DNA of 15,123 nt, taken from positions 1 to 15,123 of the forward strand of contig CAIPGJ010000900.1 in NCBI GenBank assembly GCA_903864555.1, read 5' to 3'. Position 1 is the first letter of the stretch. Every line of letters starts with the position of its first letter. The translations under genes and the position numbers were made by a program. The notes beneath the pieces are model-generated. The model did no database searches, was not told where the DNA came from, and saw only the letters and a program-made list of their open reading frames with translations. Source of the stretch: an uncultured Pseudomonadota bacterium (GTDB lineage Bacteria; Pseudomonadota; Gammaproteobacteria; Burkholderiales; SG8-39). Below, in pieces: positions 13,461 to 15,123 of this stretch.

Positions 13461-14123
13461 ATGCGCCTGCTGCTGGTGGAAGATGACGTCATGATCGGAG
13501 AGGGCGTGCGCCAGGGCTTGCGCCAGGATGGTTTCGCGCTGGACTGGGTGCGCGAAGGCGAGGCCGCCGAGCGTGCACTTCGCAACAATGTCTACGACGG
13601 CGTGCTGCTCGATCTTGGTCTCCCCAAGAAGGATGGCCTGGATGTGCTCAAGGGCCTGCGCCGGCGTGGCCAGCGCATCCCGGTGCTGGTGATCACCGCG
13701 CGCGACTCGGTGTCCAACCGGATCGAGGGCCTCGATCAGGGGGCCGATGACTACATCACCAAGCCCTTCGACCTGGATGAACTGGCAGCGCGCGTGCGTG
13801 CCGTGCTGCGGCGCCACGCCGGGCATGCTGAGTCGGTGGTGCAGGTTGGTTCGCTGATGCTCAATTCGTCCACGCACGAGGCCTCGCTGGATGGCAATCC
13901 GCTGTCGCTGTCGCCCAACGAGTTTGCCCTGCTGGAAGTCTTTGCCAGTCGTCCCGGCATCGTGTTCTCGCGCGTCCAACTCGAGGAGAAGCTCTACGGC
14001 TGGGGCCAGGAAGTCGAAAGCAATACCGTCGAGGTCTACATCCACAACCTGCGCAAGAAGCTCGGGCAGCATTTCATCAAGAACATCCGCGGCGTCGGTT
14101 ACACCATCCCCCGCGAAGCATGA
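13461..14123 (+). CDS. OmpR-family response regulator, QseB/PmrA subfamily
   Basis: A 220-residue two-domain regulator. Receiver: acidic pair Asp8-Asp9, phosphoacceptor Asp51 in LLDLGLP, Thr79 in VLVITARD, Lys101 in TKPFD. The C-terminal winged helix (about 127-218) has LSLSPNEFALLEVFASRPG and LYGWGQEVESNTVEVYIHNL, a hallmark of the QseB/PmrA/TctD-like subfamily. The likely role is transcription control of envelope-related genes in response to the kinase. The length matches QseB with the ATG at 13461. The upstream in-frame ATG at 13419 is disfavoured: it adds 14 residues before the receiver and would precede the predicted transcription start. The stop overlaps the kinase start as ATGA. Confidence 0.95.
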   Translation: MRLLLVEDDVMIGEGVRQGLRQDGFALDWVREGEAAERALRNNVYDGVLLDLGLPKKDGLDVLKGLRRRGQRIPVLVITARDSVSNRIEGLDQGADDYITKPFDLDELAARVRAVLRRHAGHAESVVQVGSLMLNSSTHEASLDGNPLSLSPNEFALLEVFASRPGIVFSRVQLEEKLYGWGQEVESNTVEVYIHNLRKKLGQHFIKNIRGVGYTIPREA

Positions 14124-15123
14124 CGTCCATACGCCAGCGCTTGCTGGTCTGGCTGGTGTTAGGCCTGACCATAGCAACCGCCATAGGCAGTTGGGCCGTG
14201 TATTCGCGCGCGCGTGCGCAGGCGCGGGAAATCTTTGACTTCCAGTTGCAGCAGATGGTCAGCGCCTTTCCCGGCGAGGGATTCGGGCGCCGGGTGATCC
14301 AGGCCTATGACGATGAGCATCCCGATGTGGTGGTGCGCATCTGGGACCAGAGCGGCAATGAAATCTATTCTTCCGACAAGGATTCCGTTGCCCCGCGTGC
14401 CCATGCTCCCGGGTTCACCAGTATTGCCGGAGAGAACGGCAACTGGCGTATCTATACCGCCACGGTGCGCAACAACACCGTGCAGGTGGCCCAGTCCACC
14501 CGCGTGCGTGAAGAACTCGCAACGGATATGGCACTGCGCGCGATGCTGCCGCTGGTGGCCTTGTTTCCTGCGCTGATTGCCCTGGTCTGGATCACGATCG
14601 GGCGCGGGCTCCGCCCCCTGGACGAGCTGGCGGCGGAGATGCGTGCGCGTTCGGCGACCTCGCCCGACCCCCTGCCGGACCGGCCGGTCCCCGATGAAGT
14701 GAGGCCGCTGGTGCTGGCCCTCAACGAACTGCTCAACCGGCTGGAGCAGGCCATGCGCGTGCAGCGTTCCTTCATTGCCGACGCTGCCCATGAACTGCGA
14801 ACGCCGCTCACGGCCGTGATGTTGCAGCTGCAACTGGCGGAACGTGCACAAAGCGAACAGGCCCGCTCTGCTGCGCTGTCCCGGCTGAAGGGCGGCCTGG
14901 ATCGCGCCACCCATCTGGTCAAGCAGTTGCTGGCGCTGGCCCGCGCGGAGCCCGAAGGCATCAGCCAGGCACTGGAGCCGGTGAACCTGGCCGACGTGGT
15001 GAGGAGCGTGGTCGCCGAGCAGGCCTCGATCGCCGAGGCGAAGGACATAGACCTGGGCATGTCCGGCGAATCCGATGTCGTGGTCATGGGGCACGCCAAT
15101 TCCCTGCGGGTATTGCTCGGGAA
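14120..15123 (+). CDS. QseC-like sensor histidine kinase, C-terminus beyond the window
   Basis: The first 334 residues are present; the gene runs off the right edge. Layout: short N-terminal tail, membrane helix about 9-28, a periplasmic domain of roughly 110 residues (2CSK_N-like), second membrane helix about 142-161, then HAMP-like GRGLRPLDELAAEMRARS. The H-box is FIADAAHELRTPLTAV with His224 as the phosphorylated residue. The sequence ends at HANSLRVLLG, just before the expected N-box, so the ATP-binding core is mostly missing. The periplasmic part has an acidic patch DDEH (64-67) but no PmrB-like ExxE that I can see. Start overlaps the regulator stop (ATGA), so the pair is coupled. The signal sensed is unknown. 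Confidence 0.94.
   Translation, partial: MTSIRQRLLVWLVLGLTIATAIGSWAVYSRARAQAREIFDFQLQQMVSAFPGEGFGRRVIQAYDDEHPDVVVRIWDQSGNEIYSSDKDSVAPRAHAPGFTSIAGENGNWRIYTATVRNNTVQVAQSTRVREELATDMALRAMLPLVALFPALIALVWITIGRGLRPLDELAAEMRARSATSPDPLPDRPVPDEVRPLVLALNELLNRLEQAMRVQRSFIADAAHELRTPLTAVMLQLQLAERAQSEQARSAALSRLKGGLDRATHLVKQLLALARAEPEGISQALEPVNLADVVRSVVAEQASIAEAKDIDLGMSGESDVVVMGHANSLRVLLG

Overview
The window looks like a high-GC betaproteobacterial chromosome, probably Burkholderiales and perhaps Alcaligenaceae. The reasons are two periplasmic Bug/TctC-type solute-binding proteins without their membrane partners, strong GC bias at third codon positions, TAGAAT-type -10 elements and catabolic-style gene clusters. 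No rRNA, tRNA, CRISPR array, insertion sequence or phage gene was seen.

Left block (1-4007, minus strand). A tightly packed operon runs off the left edge: FemAB-like acyltransferase, methyltransferase, Rossmann-fold FAD/NAD oxidoreductase, second methyltransferase, and the first 17 codons of a probable WxcM/FdtA-type dTDP-sugar ketoisomerase. The genes overlap or abut. The content suggests synthesis of a modified (isomerised, acylated, methylated) sugar for a surface glycan. The two methyltransferases resemble each other beyond the SAM-binding core and look like paralogues.

Middle block (4014-8450). A promoter region separates the operon from a plus-strand pair, a DUF1993 protein and an EntS-like MFS exporter. 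Next come a minus-strand Bug protein with an intrinsic terminator, then a 24-codon minus-strand ORF with a 12-nt Shine-Dalgarno match, an extended -10 promoter and two hairpins after its stop. Divergent from it is an SDR gene with its own promoter and terminator.

Catabolic block (8727-12686, plus strand). MFS transporter, Ldh/MDH2-family oxidoreductase, a dimeric alpha/beta-barrel protein and a second Bug protein look like an uptake-and-oxidation operon for an unknown, possibly acidic, substrate. Both the SDR and the Ldh-family protein appear to lack the usual catalytic residues of their families.

Right block (12847-15123). A QseB/PmrA-type response regulator and its QseC-like kinase (cut by the right edge) are divergent from a 58-residue membrane protein gene. 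Each side of the intergenic region carries a TTAA direct repeat with 11-bp spacing, the known form of a PmrA/QseB box. The simplest reading is a self-regulating two-component system that also controls the small membrane protein. This is the most interesting unit here, followed by the 24-codon ORF.
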